A stretch of DNA of 64,000 nt from Tardiphaga sp. (lineage in GTDB: Bacteria > Pseudomonadota > Alphaproteobacteria > Rhizobiales > Xanthobacteraceae), in contig NZ_JAQGJT010000139.1 of the NCBI RefSeq assembly GCF_028290495.1, positions 1-64,000 of the forward strand, given 5' to 3'. This document shows, one piece after another, positions 8,909 to 17,297 of the stretch. Under the pieces are notes generated by a model that saw only the letters and a list, made by a program, of their open reading frames with translations, was not told where the DNA came from and ran no database searches. Positions within the stretch are counted from its first letter, which is position 1. The number at the start of each line of letters is the position of its first letter. The translations under genes and the position numbers were made by a program.

Positions 8909-9376
8909 TCAGGCGGACTCGTCTTCACCCTCGGCGGCGTCTTCGGCCGGTGCCGCATTCCGACTGACATAGTAGCCGTAGGCCACGCCAGCCACCGCGA
9001 GCAGCGGGATCAGCCGCGTCAGTCCAATCGCCCGGATGATCGGCAGCGCGGTTGCCAGCAGCATTGGATCGATTAACGGGGCTGCGGCTGCTGCGGCCCG
9101 CGCAGCGCGCTCGGCTTCCGCAAGCGCGCGCGCCTTGGCGCGGCGCTTCTTGGTGAGATAGATGCCGCCCACCACCAGCGAAATCAGCAGGAAGATGCCG
9201 GCGATGGTCAGGCAGGCCTCGATCGCCCCGTACCGCTGCATGACGGCCACGAACACCGCCGCGCAAAGGAACGACAGCGTAATGAACAGTGCCAGTCCCG
9301 CCAGCGCGACCAGCGACGTCATCCGCAGCGTTGCACCGGTGGAATCCTTGAGATCCTCGATCACCCGCTGAAACAT
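8909..9376 (-). CDS. Small membrane protein, holin-superfamily-like
   Basis: A 155-residue protein with hydrophobic segments near residues 20-46, 52-74 and 118-136. An Ala/Arg-rich charged stretch at about 75-100 (KKRRAKARALAEAERAARAA) lies between the second and third segments. The tail is acidic (EDAAEGEDESA). The layout resembles the phage_holin_3_6-type proteins often found beside DUF883 genes in bacterial chromosomes; this is not a prophage. ATG 9376 has AGGGGG upstream. It lies 108 bases downstream of the DUF883 gene on the same strand, so it may be read from the same EcfG promoter. Confidence 0.7.
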   Translation of the reverse strand: MFQRVIEDLKDSTGATLRMTSLVALAGLALFITLSFLCAAVFVAVMQRYGAIEACLTIAGIFLLISLVVGGIYLTKKRRAKARALAEAERAARAAAAAAPLIDPMLLATALPIIRAIGLTRLIPLLAVAGVAYGYYVSRNAAPAEDAAEGEDESA

Positions 9377-9484
9377 CTAAGCCCCCTGTAAATACGCGCC
9401 ACCATAAACAAACTGACGACGCCTCGCGGCGCCGCCAGTCCAAATTAAAGCCATATACGCCAATGGCCCAGATGTCTCACCGCA

Positions 9485-9853
9485 TCAGCGGCGCCAGGCA
9501 GCGCCGATCAGGATGCCCACGCCCAGCGCCAGGCCGACGGCCGCCAGCGGGCGCTGGTGGATCGCATCTTCTACCGTCTCTTCCATGGAATAGGCAGCGT
9601 CATACGCCGCATCATAAGCCGCACCGCCGCGCTCCTGCACATCCGACATCATCGAATCCGCATTGGATCGCGCCTGCTTGAGACCGCGGCGGGCCTGCTT
9701 GCTGGCCTGACCGGCGAAGCTGTTGAGCACGTCGGTGATCTGGTCGGTGAGGGTCGAGATGTCGTTTTTCACGGCTGATAAATCCTTTTCGAGGCGTGCA
9801 TAGGTGGTTCTGTCCGTCAGGGTCTTCAATTTTTCTGTGCCGTCGATACGCAT
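9485..9853 (-). CDS. DUF883 (ElaB/YqjD-like) membrane-anchored protein
   Basis: A 122-residue protein with the DUF883 plan. There is an N-terminal amphipathic coiled coil (about residues 15-75, LEKDLSAVKNDISTLTDQIT) and a C-terminal transmembrane helix with a Gly-rich motif (LAAVGLALGVGILIGAAWRR, 103-122). E. coli ElaB and YqjD are inner-membrane, stress-induced proteins reported to bind ribosomes in stationary phase. ATG 9853 has a strong GGAGGGG site. A perfect EcfG promoter match ends 32 bases upstream, so stress control by EcfG is expected. Confidence 0.85.
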   Translation of the reverse strand: MRIDGTEKLKTLTDRTTYARLEKDLSAVKNDISTLTDQITDVLNSFAGQASKQARRGLKQARSNADSMMSDVQERGGAAYDAAYDAAYSMEETVEDAIHQRPLAAVGLALGVGILIGAAWRR

Positions 9854-9884
9854 GTCAGCCCCTCCAGGTCGATACTGCTGCGGA

Positions 9885-9909
9885 AACGCCGGGTCGGGCT
9901 GGAAGTTCC
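9885..9909 (-). promoter_or_regulatory. Consensus EcfG promoter upstream of the DUF883 gene
   Basis: Read on the minus strand: GGAAC (9909-9905), 16 bases, CGTT (9888-9885), an exact match to the EcfG consensus. It leaves a leader of about 25 bases that holds the GGAGGGG ribosome site before ATG 9853. Confidence 0.8.
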
Positions 9910-9929
9910 ACTACGCCAGTGGAGCGGTG

Positions 9930-11084
9930 TCAGTTCGGCGGCAGTTGTGGCGTATCCTCCGGCATCAGGTGCTCCTTCAGGATCAACCCGACGATCAGGA
10001 TCGGTGACGCCAGGAAGCCGCCCATCGGCCCCCACAGCCAGGTCCAGAATGCCAGCGCCAGAAACACCGCGAGCGCATTGAGCTGCAGCCGCCGGCCGAT
10101 GATCGTCGGCGTGACGAAATGACCCTCGATAAAGGTCAACCCAACGAACGCCGCAGCAGCGACGAGACCTGCACCGAGTGTGGCGGAGGTGATAACGCCG
10201 ACGCCCGCCAGAATGACGAACATCGCAACCGGGCCGATGATCGGAAAGAAGTTCAGCGTCGCAGCCAGCGCGCCGAGGCCTGCGGGATTTGGCATGGCGG
10301 TGACGGCGCAAATCAGGCCGGTGGCGATGCCGACGCCGAAGTTGATCATGGTCACGATGAGCAGGTAGCCGCCGAGATTGGTCTCGATGGCGTTGAGAAT
10401 CCGCAGCGTGCGCAGACGCCATTCATGGTCGGCGAAGTTCATCACCATCGCTCGGCGCAGGTCCTTCCAACTGGCGATGAACAGTATGAGGATGGCAAAG
10501 AACAGCAGGAATTCGGTGAAGGTCGGCGACAGGAATTCGACGGTCGGCGCGACCCAGTCGATCTTCGGCATTTCGAACTTCGTTGTGGCCAGCGATTCCG
10601 AACCGCCGAACATGACCTGCATCTGGTGCCACAGCGCCAGCGGCCGATCGAAGACGTGCAGCTTGTCCTTGAGTAGTGATCCCAGCTCCGGCAACCGCGT
10701 GGTCCATTCCATCAGCGGCGCCGAGATCAGCCCGACGATGAAGGCAAGCCCGCCGGTGACGCCGGTGACAATCAGAACCGCAGAGACCGCGCGCGGTATG
10801 CGGTGCTTTTCAAGAAACGTCGCGGCCGGCGACAACATTGTGCCGACGATGAAAGCGGTAACGATCGGCAGGAAAAACGCCTTGGCGACGTAGAGCACCG
10901 CCACGACGGTGATCACCAGAAGCGATATCAGAGTGAATGCTACCACCTCGGCGCGGCGGATCACCGGCGGCTGCTCGGCGCTGCTGTCCGGCATTGGCGT
11001 GCCGGGCTTCGTGCCCGCGCTTTTGGCTTTGCCCGGTCTGGCATTGCCGCCCGAGGCTTCAGGGAGAGCGCGAACTTTAGTCAT
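9930..11084 (-). CDS. AI-2E family transporter (PerM/YdiK type)
   Basis: A 384-residue polytopic membrane protein of the AI-2E transporter family (DUF20). It has paired hydrophobic segments near residues 45-90, 105-130, a long amphipathic region about 135-185, then about five helices to the end. The family signature is visible as NFFPIIGP and the EGHFVTPTIIGRRLQLN segment in the C-terminal half. The family is named for a proposed autoinducer-2 exporter, but members also act as ion antiporters; the substrate is unknown here. The start at ATG 11084 avoids a poorly supported 24-residue extension. Confidence 0.88.
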   Translation of the reverse strand: MTKVRALPEASGGNARPGKAKSAGTKPGTPMPDSSAEQPPVIRRAEVVAFTLISLLVITVVAVLYVAKAFFLPIVTAFIVGTMLSPAATFLEKHRIPRAVSAVLIVTGVTGGLAFIVGLISAPLMEWTTRLPELGSLLKDKLHVFDRPLALWHQMQVMFGGSESLATTKFEMPKIDWVAPTVEFLSPTFTEFLLFFAILILFIASWKDLRRAMVMNFADHEWRLRTLRILNAIETNLGGYLLIVTMINFGVGIATGLICAVTAMPNPAGLGALAATLNFFPIIGPVAMFVILAGVGVITSATLGAGLVAAAAFVGLTFIEGHFVTPTIIGRRLQLNALAVFLALAFWTWLWGPMGGFLASPILIVGLILKEHLMPEDTPQLPPN

Positions 11085-11303
11085 CGGGCCGGCGCTCCGT
11101 AAGTTCCCGCAACGCAGAGGCGATTCCCGAGGGATCACATGCCTGAGCCGCCACAACCGGCCTTCTTCGAAAAGGTTCCGTCGCGGAATCGTGAGCGTGC
11201 CGGTGGTTGACAGTCATGCGAAGCGCGGCAGGCGGACGGAACCGTTGCGCCCCGGCGTTGTTGTTTGCCCAGTCATCCTCACGATGAATGAACGGGGCCG
11301 ATC

Positions 11304-12071
11304 ATGTCGCAGGCATTTTCCGGAAATCGCAAATTCTCGCTGCGCGCCACCACTTCTCTGGCTTTCGCCGCCGCGCTGGTTCTAGCACCGACGTTGTGGT
11401 CGAGTTCTGCGTCCGCGCAGGTGATGAGCTACGCATCGACCTCGTCGAGCGCGTTTCCGGACGACGATGTGATGGTTGTGCCGCAGGTTGATACGGCTGT
11501 CACGCCGGAGCGTTTCCGCCGCACCGAGGTGACGTTCAACACCCGCGAGGCGCCCGGTACCATCGTGATCGATACCGCCAACACCCAGCTTTACTACGTG
11601 CTCGGCCCAGGCCGCGCGATGCGCTACGGCGTTGGCGTCGGTCGAGAAGGCTTCACCTGGGCCGGCACGCAGACCATAACGCGCAAGGCGGAATGGCCGG
11701 ACTGGCATCCGCCGGCAGCGATGATCGCACGCCAGCCTTATCTGCCGCGCTTCATGGCGGGCGGTCCCGGCAATCCGCTCGGTGCGCGCGCGATGTATCT
11801 GGGTTCCAGCGACTACCGTATCCACGGCACCAATGATCCCTCGACGATCGGCAAGTTCGTCTCGTCGGGCTGTATCCGCCTGACCAATGAAGATGTCGCC
11901 GACCTGTTCAGCCGCGTCAGCGTCGGCACCAAGGTCGTGGTGCTGCCGAAGTCCGGTTCTTCGCCGCACTTCGAAGCGGTTCGCGACGTGCCGCGCGCCA
12001 CCACAGCGACCTCGGTGCATCCGGCTGCCGGACGTCATGCGATGAACCTTTCGGCGTCGTCGGCATACTGA
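11304..12071 (+). CDS. L,D-transpeptidase (YkuD family)
   Basis: A 255-residue exported enzyme that would make 3-3 cross-links in peptidoglycan or attach proteins to it. There is a signal peptide at residues 1-38 (ending SSASAQ). The YkuD domain spans about 82-215, with the catalytic signature HGTNDPSTIG at His174 and SSGCIRL with the nucleophile Cys190. The C-terminal 40 residues are polar and low in complexity. It is followed 41 bases later by the DUF2865 gene on the same strand, and the two may be cotranscribed. Confidence 0.93.
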   Translation: MSQAFSGNRKFSLRATTSLAFAAALVLAPTLWSSSASAQVMSYASTSSSAFPDDDVMVVPQVDTAVTPERFRRTEVTFNTREAPGTIVIDTANTQLYYVLGPGRAMRYGVGVGREGFTWAGTQTITRKAEWPDWHPPAAMIARQPYLPRFMAGGPGNPLGARAMYLGSSDYRIHGTNDPSTIGKFVSSGCIRLTNEDVADLFSRVSVGTKVVVLPKSGSSPHFEAVRDVPRATTATSVHPAAGRHAMNLSASSAY

Positions 12072-12112
12072 CATCGATCCGCGCATTTGTAGGAGATGTA
12101 GGAGAGGCTGAC

Positions 12113-12748
12113 ATGAGCTGGATTTCAGGCAAACAGTTGGCCTTTGGCGCGGTCGTACTCTCGGCTTCGCTCGGCTCCCTGCCGGGCGCACATGCACAAG
12201 ATTTCTTCTCCGCTTTGTTCGGCGGCTTCGGTGGCAGTCGCCCGGCGCCGCAGATGTCGTTGCCTTTAGCCAACGAAGGGGATTACGGCGAGCGCCGCGA
12301 ACCCCGGCAGCGGGCGAGCGGTGGCGGTCGACAGGCGTTCTGCGTGCGCGCCTGCGACGGCCGCTATTTCCCGATTACCGCGACCGACAACGCCAGCCGC
12401 GCGGCATCCTGCAACAGTTTCTGCCCGGCCAGCGAAACCAAGGTCGTCTACGGTAGCAGCATCGATCAGGCGGCGACCGAGACCGGAAAGCCGTATTCCG
12501 AGCTACCCAACGCCTTCAAGTACCGCACCGAGCTGGTGGCCGGCTGCACCTGCAACGGCAAGGACCAGATTGGTCTTGCGCCCGTGAAGATCGAGGCCGA
12601 CCCGACGCTGCGAAAGGGTGACATCGTGGCCGGCGCGGACGGCCTGATGGTCACCAACCGCCCCGACGGACGCGGCGCCTCGCTCAACATGTCGCCGGCC
12701 CCGGAAGCGATCAAAGCGAAGTTCGAGCGGCCGGCGGTGGTGGAATAG
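12113..12748 (+). CDS. DUF2865 exported protein
   Basis: A 211-residue secreted protein with a signal peptide ending near residue 28 (PGAHAQ). The DUF2865 core is at about 75-145: FCVRACDGRYFP, CNSFCPAS and a later CTCNG, giving six cysteines that are likely paired in the periplasm. The function is unknown; the family is largely restricted to Rhizobiales. A tandem AGGAGATG TAGGAGAGG ribosome site precedes ATG 12113. Its position after an L,D-transpeptidase suggests an envelope role. Confidence 0.85.
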   Translation: MSWISGKQLAFGAVVLSASLGSLPGAHAQDFFSALFGGFGGSRPAPQMSLPLANEGDYGERREPRQRASGGGRQAFCVRACDGRYFPITATDNASRAASCNSFCPASETKVVYGSSIDQAATETGKPYSELPNAFKYRTELVAGCTCNGKDQIGLAPVKIEADPTLRKGDIVAGADGLMVTNRPDGRGASLNMSPAPEAIKAKFERPAVVE

Positions 12749-12860
12749 CCGGTAATAATCGGTTCCGGGGATGGAACTCCGGGGTTCCATCGGGATTGTC
12801 CCTCATCGCACCATGCCGATCATGGCGGTGCTCATTTGAACAAGGCTGGGGGAGATCACA

Positions 12861-13016
12861 ATGCTCGTCGGCGTCCTGATTACGTTTCTCGTCGTTATTC
12901 TCATTCTTTATCTGATCAACCTGTTGCCGATCGACGGCCGCGCCAAGCAGATTTGTCGCGTGGTGGTCATCATTCTCGGCGTGATCTCGTTGCTGAAATA
13001 CATCGCGGTATTCTAG
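12861..13016 (+). CDS. 51-residue membrane protein (Thivi_2564-like)
   Basis: Small protein of 51 residues starting MLVGVLITFLVVILILYLIN, with two hydrophobic helices (about 2-20 and 33-50) joined by LPIDGRAKQI. The layout matches the small Thivi_2564-type membrane proteins. A GGGGGAGA ribosome site lies seven bases before the ATG, and a strong terminator follows the stop, so this is a real short gene. The function is unknown. Confidence 0.8.
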   Translation: MLVGVLITFLVVILILYLINLLPIDGRAKQICRVVVIILGVISLLKYIAVF

Positions 13017-13032
13017 AGCAGCTTCTCGAACG

Positions 13033-13065
13033 AAAAAGCCCCGGCGACTTGCCGGGGCTTTTTTT
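13033..13065. terminator. Rho-independent terminator
   Basis: AAAAAGCCCCGGC, a GACTT loop, then GCCGGGGCTTTTTTT. It lies between the 51-residue gene (plus) and malate synthase (minus). The A- and T-flanks allow it to act in both directions. Confidence 0.92.
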
Positions 13066-13085
13066 GTTCTGTCTGTTGTCCTGTA

Positions 13086-15242
13086 TCAGGCCTGCGCCTT
13101 CGCCTCGCGACGGCGTGCGGTCAGGATGAACTCGGTGTAGCCGTTCGGCTGCGCGCGGCCCTTGAAGATCAGGTCGCATGCGGCCTTGAAGGCGATGCCG
13201 TCGAAGCTGGGGGCCATCGGCTGGTAGATCGCGTCCGTGTCGTTCTGTTTGTCGACGACCACCGCCATCCGCTTCAGCGATTCCATCACCTGTGCTTCGG
13301 TGATGACGCCCTGATGCAGCCAGTTCGCCAGATGCTGGGCGGAGATGCGCAAAGTGGCGCGGTCTTCCATCAGGCCGACGCCGTGGATATCCGGCACCTT
13401 GGAGCAGCCGACGCCCTGGTCGATCCAGCGCACGACATAGCCGAGGATGCCCTGGCAGTTGTTGTCGATTTCCTGCTTCACATCATCCGGCGCCCAGTTC
13501 GACTGCGACACCGGGATGGTCAGGATCTCCGACAGTTTTGCGCGCGGGCCGCCTTTGGCGAGTTCTTTCTGCCGGGCAGCAACATCCACCTGATGATAAT
13601 GCAGCGCATGCAGCGTCGCGGCGGTAGGCGAGGGCACCCATGCCGTGGTGGCGCCGGCGTTCACATGGGCGATCTTCTGCACCATCATGTCCGCCATCTT
13701 GTCGGGCGCCGCCCACATGCCCTTGCCGATCTGGGCATGGCCGGGCAGGCCATCGATCAGGCCGACATCGACGTTCCATTCTTCATACGCCTTGATCCAG
13801 GGCGTCGCCTTCATGTCGTTCTTGCGGATCATCGGACCCGCTTCCATCGAGGTATGGATCTCGTCGCCGGTGCGATCGAGGAAGCCGGTGTTGATGAACA
13901 TGATGCGCTCGGAAGCATTCTGGATGCAGGCCTTGAGGTTCACCGTGGTACGGCGTTCCTCGTCCATGATGCCGACCTTCATGGTGTTGACCGGCAGCTT
14001 CAGCATTTTTTCGACGCGGGCGAATGTCTCGCAGGTCAGCGCGACCTCGTCCGGGCCGTGCATCTTCGGCTTGACGATGTAGACCGAGCCGGTGCGGCTG
14101 TTGCGCAGGCCGGTGGACTTCAGATCGTGGATCGCGAGCAGGCCGGCCACTGCGGCGTCGAGCAGTCCTTCCGGGATTTCCTCGCCGGCGCTGTCCAGCA
14201 CCGCGTCGGTGAACATGTGGTGGCCGACGGCGCGCATCAGGAGCAGGCTGCGGCCATGCAGCGTCAGTTCGCCGCCGGCGATGGTCTTGTAGGTGCGGTC
14301 GGGATTGAGCGCGCGGGTCAGCGTCTTGCCGCCCTTCTCGAAGTCGGCGGACAGCGTGCCGTTCATCAGGCCGAGCGTGTTGCGATACACCAGTACCTTG
14401 TCGTCGGCGTCCACCGTGGCGACGCTGTCTTCCATGTCGAGAATGGTGGAGACTGCGGACTCGATGATCATGTCGGCAACGCCGGCGGAATCGTCCTTGC
14501 CGATGATATTGGCGCGATCGATCACGACTTCGATGTGCAGGCCATTATTGACCAGCAGGATCGAATTCGGCGAGGCGAAATCGCCGAGATAGCCGGCAAG
14601 CTGGCTCTCGTTCTTCAGCGCGGTCATGTTGCCGCTCTTCAGCTTCACGGAAAGCTGGCCGGCAACGATGCTGTACGCGGTGACGTCGGTGTGGCTGCCG
14701 GTGGCCAGCGGCACGGCGTGGTCGAGGAAGGCCTTCGCCTTGGCGATCACGCGGTCGCCGCGCGCCTTGTTGTAGCCTTTGCCGCCATCGGTCGCTTCAT
14801 GCGGGACCGCGTCGGTGCCGTACAGCGCGTCATAGAGCGAGCCCCAGCGCGCATTGGCGGCGTTCAGCGCATAGCGGGCGTTGGTGAGCGGCACCACCAG
14901 CTGCGGGCCGCAGATCTGGCCGATCTCGATATCGACATTGGCGGTCTCGACGGTCTTGGTCGCCGGCTCCGGCAGCAGATAGCCGATCTCTTTCAGGAAC
15001 GTGGTGTAGGCGTCCATTTCGAAGGCGGTCTTGTGGGCGCGGTGCCAGGCGTCGATCTTGTCCTGCAGCGTGTCGCGCACCTTGAGCAGTTCGCGGTTCT
15101 TCGGCCCGAGATCGCTGAGGATGCCGGCAAGGCCGGCCCAGAACGCATCCGGCTCGATGCCGGTTTTGGGGGCGGCTTCCTTGGCAATGAAGTCGAAAAG
15201 GACCGGGGCGATCTTCAATCCGTGGGCGTCGATACGTTTCAT
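13086..15242 (-). CDS. glcB: Malate synthase G
   Basis: A 718-residue monomeric malate synthase that condenses glyoxylate with acetyl-CoA to give malate, in the glyoxylate and glycolate pathways. The length is that of the G form. Recognisable blocks are [15 protein letters not shown] near residue 270, [14 protein letters not shown] near 335, [20 protein letters not shown] near 525-545, and the C-terminal [11 protein letters not shown]. The start at ATG 15242 ([10 protein letters not shown]) fits homologues; an upstream GTG-type extension is unlikely. It is monocistronic: a terminator follows it and the next gene upstream ends 134 bases away. Confidence 0.97.
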   Translation of the reverse strand: MKRIDAHGLKIAPVLFDFIAKEAAPKTGIEPDAFWAGLAGILSDLGPKNRELLKVRDTLQDKIDAWHRAHKTAFEMDAYTTFLKEIGYLLPEPATKTVETANVDIEIGQICGPQLVVPLTNARYALNAANARWGSLYDALYGTDAVPHEATDGGKGYNKARGDRVIAKAKAFLDHAVPLATGSHTDVTAYSIVAGQLSVKLKSGNMTALKNESQLAGYLGDFASPNSILLVNNGLHIEVVIDRANIIGKDDSAGVADMIIESAVSTILDMEDSVATVDADDKVLVYRNTLGLMNGTLSADFEKGGKTLTRALNPDRTYKTIAGGELTLHGRSLLLMRAVGHHMFTDAVLDSAGEEIPEGLLDAAVAGLLAIHDLKSTGLRNSRTGSVYIVKPKMHGPDEVALTCETFARVEKMLKLPVNTMKVGIMDEERRTTVNLKACIQNASERIMFINTGFLDRTGDEIHTSMEAGPMIRKNDMKATPWIKAYEEWNVDVGLIDGLPGHAQIGKGMWAAPDKMADMMVQKIAHVNAGATTAWVPSPTAATLHALHYHQVDVAARQKELAKGGPRAKLSEILTIPVSQSNWAPDDVKQEIDNNCQGILGYVVRWIDQGVGCSKVPDIHGVGLMEDRATLRISAQHLANWLHQGVITEAQVMESLKRMAVVVDKQNDTDAIYQPMAPSFDGIAFKAACDLIFKGRAQPNGYTEFILTARRREAKAQA

Positions 15243-15376
15243 GATGGGGTTTTCTCGCGAAAGCGGCAATTCTGCTCAATTTTCAGGGAAAGCGACGTCA
15301 GATACGCCCTGCGGTGGCGCATGATCGCTCTCTTTTAGCGCCAAACACCCGCGGCTGAGAAGGGGGGCGTCAGGGC

Positions 15377-16264
15377 TCAGTGGCCGGGTGGCCGGGCGGG
15401 GGTTACATCAACCTCGCGGCTGATCCTCTCCAGCACCGCCTTGATGACGATGGTGACCAGCGCCACCGCGGTCAGCACGGTGGCGGCGGCAAAGGCGCCG
15501 GCGACGTTGTAGTCCTGGTACAGCAATTCGATCTGCAGCGGCAGCGTAGTGGTCTGGCCGCGGATATTACCGGAGACCACGGAGACGGCGCCGAATTCGC
15601 CCATCACCCGGGCATTGCAGAGGATAGCGCCGTACAGCACGGCCCAGCGCACATTGGGCAGAGTCACCCGGAAGAAGGTGGCGAAGCCGGAGGCGCCCAG
15701 CGTCACGGCGGCCTCTTCCTCGTCCGTGCCCTGCACCTGCATCAAGGGGATCAGCTCACGCGCCACGAAAGGCGCGGTGACGAACATGCTGGCCAGAACG
15801 ATCGCCGGCAGCGCGAACATCACCTTGAGGCCGAAATAGTCCAGCAGCGGCCCGAACAGCCCCTGCGAGCCGTAGACGAACAGGTAAGCGACGCCGGCAA
15901 CGATCGGCGAGATCGAATAGGGCAGTTCGATCAGCGCGATCAGCAGCGTGCGGCCGGGAAATACGAATTTCGTGACGGTCCATGCCGCGGCAAGGCCGAA
16001 CAGGATATTCATCGGCACGGCGATCAGGGCCGTGATCACCGTCAGCCAGATGGCGTGCTGGGTGCCGGCGTCCGACAGGCTGCGAAAGAACACGCCGACG
16101 CCCTGCGACAGCGCGGAGCTGACGATCAGCGCCAGCGGCGCGACCAGAAACAGCAGCGTCACCACGGCGACGATGCCGAGCACGACGCGTCGCGCGACGG
16201 GGCCGGCGCCGACCGGCGTCGACATCCATTCGGTATGCGCGCGTTCGGAAGGAGGCTTCTGCAT
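15377..16264 (-). CDS. cysW: Sulfate ABC transporter permease CysW (first cluster)
   Basis: A 295-residue inner-membrane permease with six predicted helices and the binding-protein-dependent transport motif ([22 protein letters not shown] near residues 185-206), which docks on the ATPase. It partners with CysT for sulfate or thiosulfate uptake. ATG 16264 shares one base with the cysT stop (GTGATG context, so a GTG one codon earlier is also possible). No cysA follows in this cluster; the only ATPase in the window is at 25417-26472. Confidence 0.95.
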   Translation of the reverse strand: MQKPPSERAHTEWMSTPVGAGPVARRVVLGIVAVVTLLFLVAPLALIVSSALSQGVGVFFRSLSDAGTQHAIWLTVITALIAVPMNILFGLAAAWTVTKFVFPGRTLLIALIELPYSISPIVAGVAYLFVYGSQGLFGPLLDYFGLKVMFALPAIVLASMFVTAPFVARELIPLMQVQGTDEEEAAVTLGASGFATFFRVTLPNVRWAVLYGAILCNARVMGEFGAVSVVSGNIRGQTTTLPLQIELLYQDYNVAGAFAAATVLTAVALVTIVIKAVLERISREVDVTPARPPGH

Positions 16265-17091
16265 CACGCGTCCCCCCGGCCGAGATAGCGCAGGTGCCAG
16301 GCCTGAACGGCGTTGGTGATGATCAGCATCGTGAACGCCATCAGCAGCATCACCACCGCGATCGCGGCGGCGGCCTCGTAATTGTATTCCTCAAGCCGGA
16401 TATAGGTCAGCAGCGCCACGATCTCGGTCTTCATCGGCTGGTTGCCGGCGATAAAGATCACCGCGCCGAATTCGCCGAGGCTGCGCGCGAAGGCCAGCGA
16501 GCAGCCGGCGAGAAACGCCGGGAAGATCGCCGGGAAGATCACCCGCCACAGGATCTGGAAATCATTGGCGCCGAGCGAGCGGCCGGCTTCCTCGACGTCG
16601 GAGCCGAGGTCTTCGATCACCGGCTGCACCGTGCGCACCACGAAGGGAATGCTGGTGAAGGCCATCGCAATGGCGATGCCGAGCGGCGTGTAGGCGACCT
16701 GCAACCCGATGGCGTCGAGCGGTGCGCCGAACCAGCCGTTTTTCGAGAACAGCGCCGTCAGCGCCAGGCCGGCTACCGCGGTCGGCAGCGCGAACGGCAC
16801 ATCGACCAGCGCGTCGAGAAGGCGTTTGCCCGGGAATTCATAGCGCGCCAGCACCCAGGCCAGCAGCAGGCCATAGACCGCGTTGAAGGCGGTGGCGGCC
16901 AGCGCCATCGTCACAGTGACGCGCAGCGCCGACAACGTCCGCGGCGATGAAAGGATACCCCACAACTGCGTGAGCCCGATATCTGATGCCTTCAGGATCA
17001 TCGCACACAGCGGCAGCAGCACGATCGCCCCGAGATAGAGGACGGTAATGCCGAACGCGAGCCCGAACCCTGGAATGACGCTACGCCGCAA
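16264..17091 (-). CDS. cysT: Sulfate ABC transporter permease CysT (first cluster)
   Basis: A 275-residue permease, six helices, with the ATPase-docking loop EEAGRSLGANDFQILWRVIFP in the C-terminal half. The start is TTG 17091; the open frame extends only 13 codons further and has no ATG or GTG, so TTG is the best choice, with a weak ribosome site. It is separated from the upstream binding-protein gene by 206 bases that hold a dispersed palindromic repeat, instead of the short spacing usual in this operon. Confidence 0.94.
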   Translation of the reverse strand: MRRSVIPGFGLAFGITVLYLGAIVLLPLCAMILKASDIGLTQLWGILSSPRTLSALRVTVTMALAATAFNAVYGLLLAWVLARYEFPGKRLLDALVDVPFALPTAVAGLALTALFSKNGWFGAPLDAIGLQVAYTPLGIAIAMAFTSIPFVVRTVQPVIEDLGSDVEEAGRSLGANDFQILWRVIFPAIFPAFLAGCSLAFARSLGEFGAVIFIAGNQPMKTEIVALLTYIRLEEYNYEAAAAIAVVMLLMAFTMLIITNAVQAWHLRYLGRGDA

Positions 17092-17174
17092 GATGGAGAG
17101 ACCTGATCCGTGACAACTGGTGGGCTTCTCTTAGACGATTTGCGTGGAAAGGGAATGCAGGAGCGCTCTCCGTC

Positions 17175-17273
17175 CTCATGGTGAGGAGGCGCCTTTTGGC
17201 GCCGTCTCGAACCATGAATGCGCTTGCCGCCATCCTTCGAGACGCACGCAAGTGCGCGCTCCTCAGGATGAGG
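17175..17273. repeat. Dispersed palindromic repeat, family B copy 1
   Basis: It runs from CTCATGGTGAGGAG to GCTCCTCAGGATGAGG. Internal blocks GTCTCGAACCATG and CATCCTTCGAGACGC are mutually complementary (TCTCGAA/TTCGAGA), and small variable hairpins sit inside (GCGCCTTTTGGCGC). A second copy lies at 53499-53600. It sits between sbp and cysT, where a stable hairpin could protect the upstream sbp message. Confidence 0.8.
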
Positions 17274-17297
17274 TCGATGGATGGCGGCCGCAGCGCC

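Noticed and set aside
8909..9376. Prophage holin
   Set aside because: The protein is holin-like in layout only; there are no phage genes nearby and it sits beside a DUF883 gene, a usual chromosomal pairing.
9930..11084. Quorum-sensing exporter
   Set aside because: The family name AI-2E is historical; there is no luxS or lsr gene in the window and many members transport ions.
11238..11259. GGAAC...CGTT as an EcfG promoter for the L,D-transpeptidase
   Set aside because: Both elements are present but only 13 bases apart, too short for this sigma factor.
13314..15338. Long plus-strand frame (674 codons) opposite malate synthase
   Set aside because: It is the antisense shadow of a clear gene in high-GC DNA; its translation is Arg/Gly/Val/His-rich with no recognisable domain.
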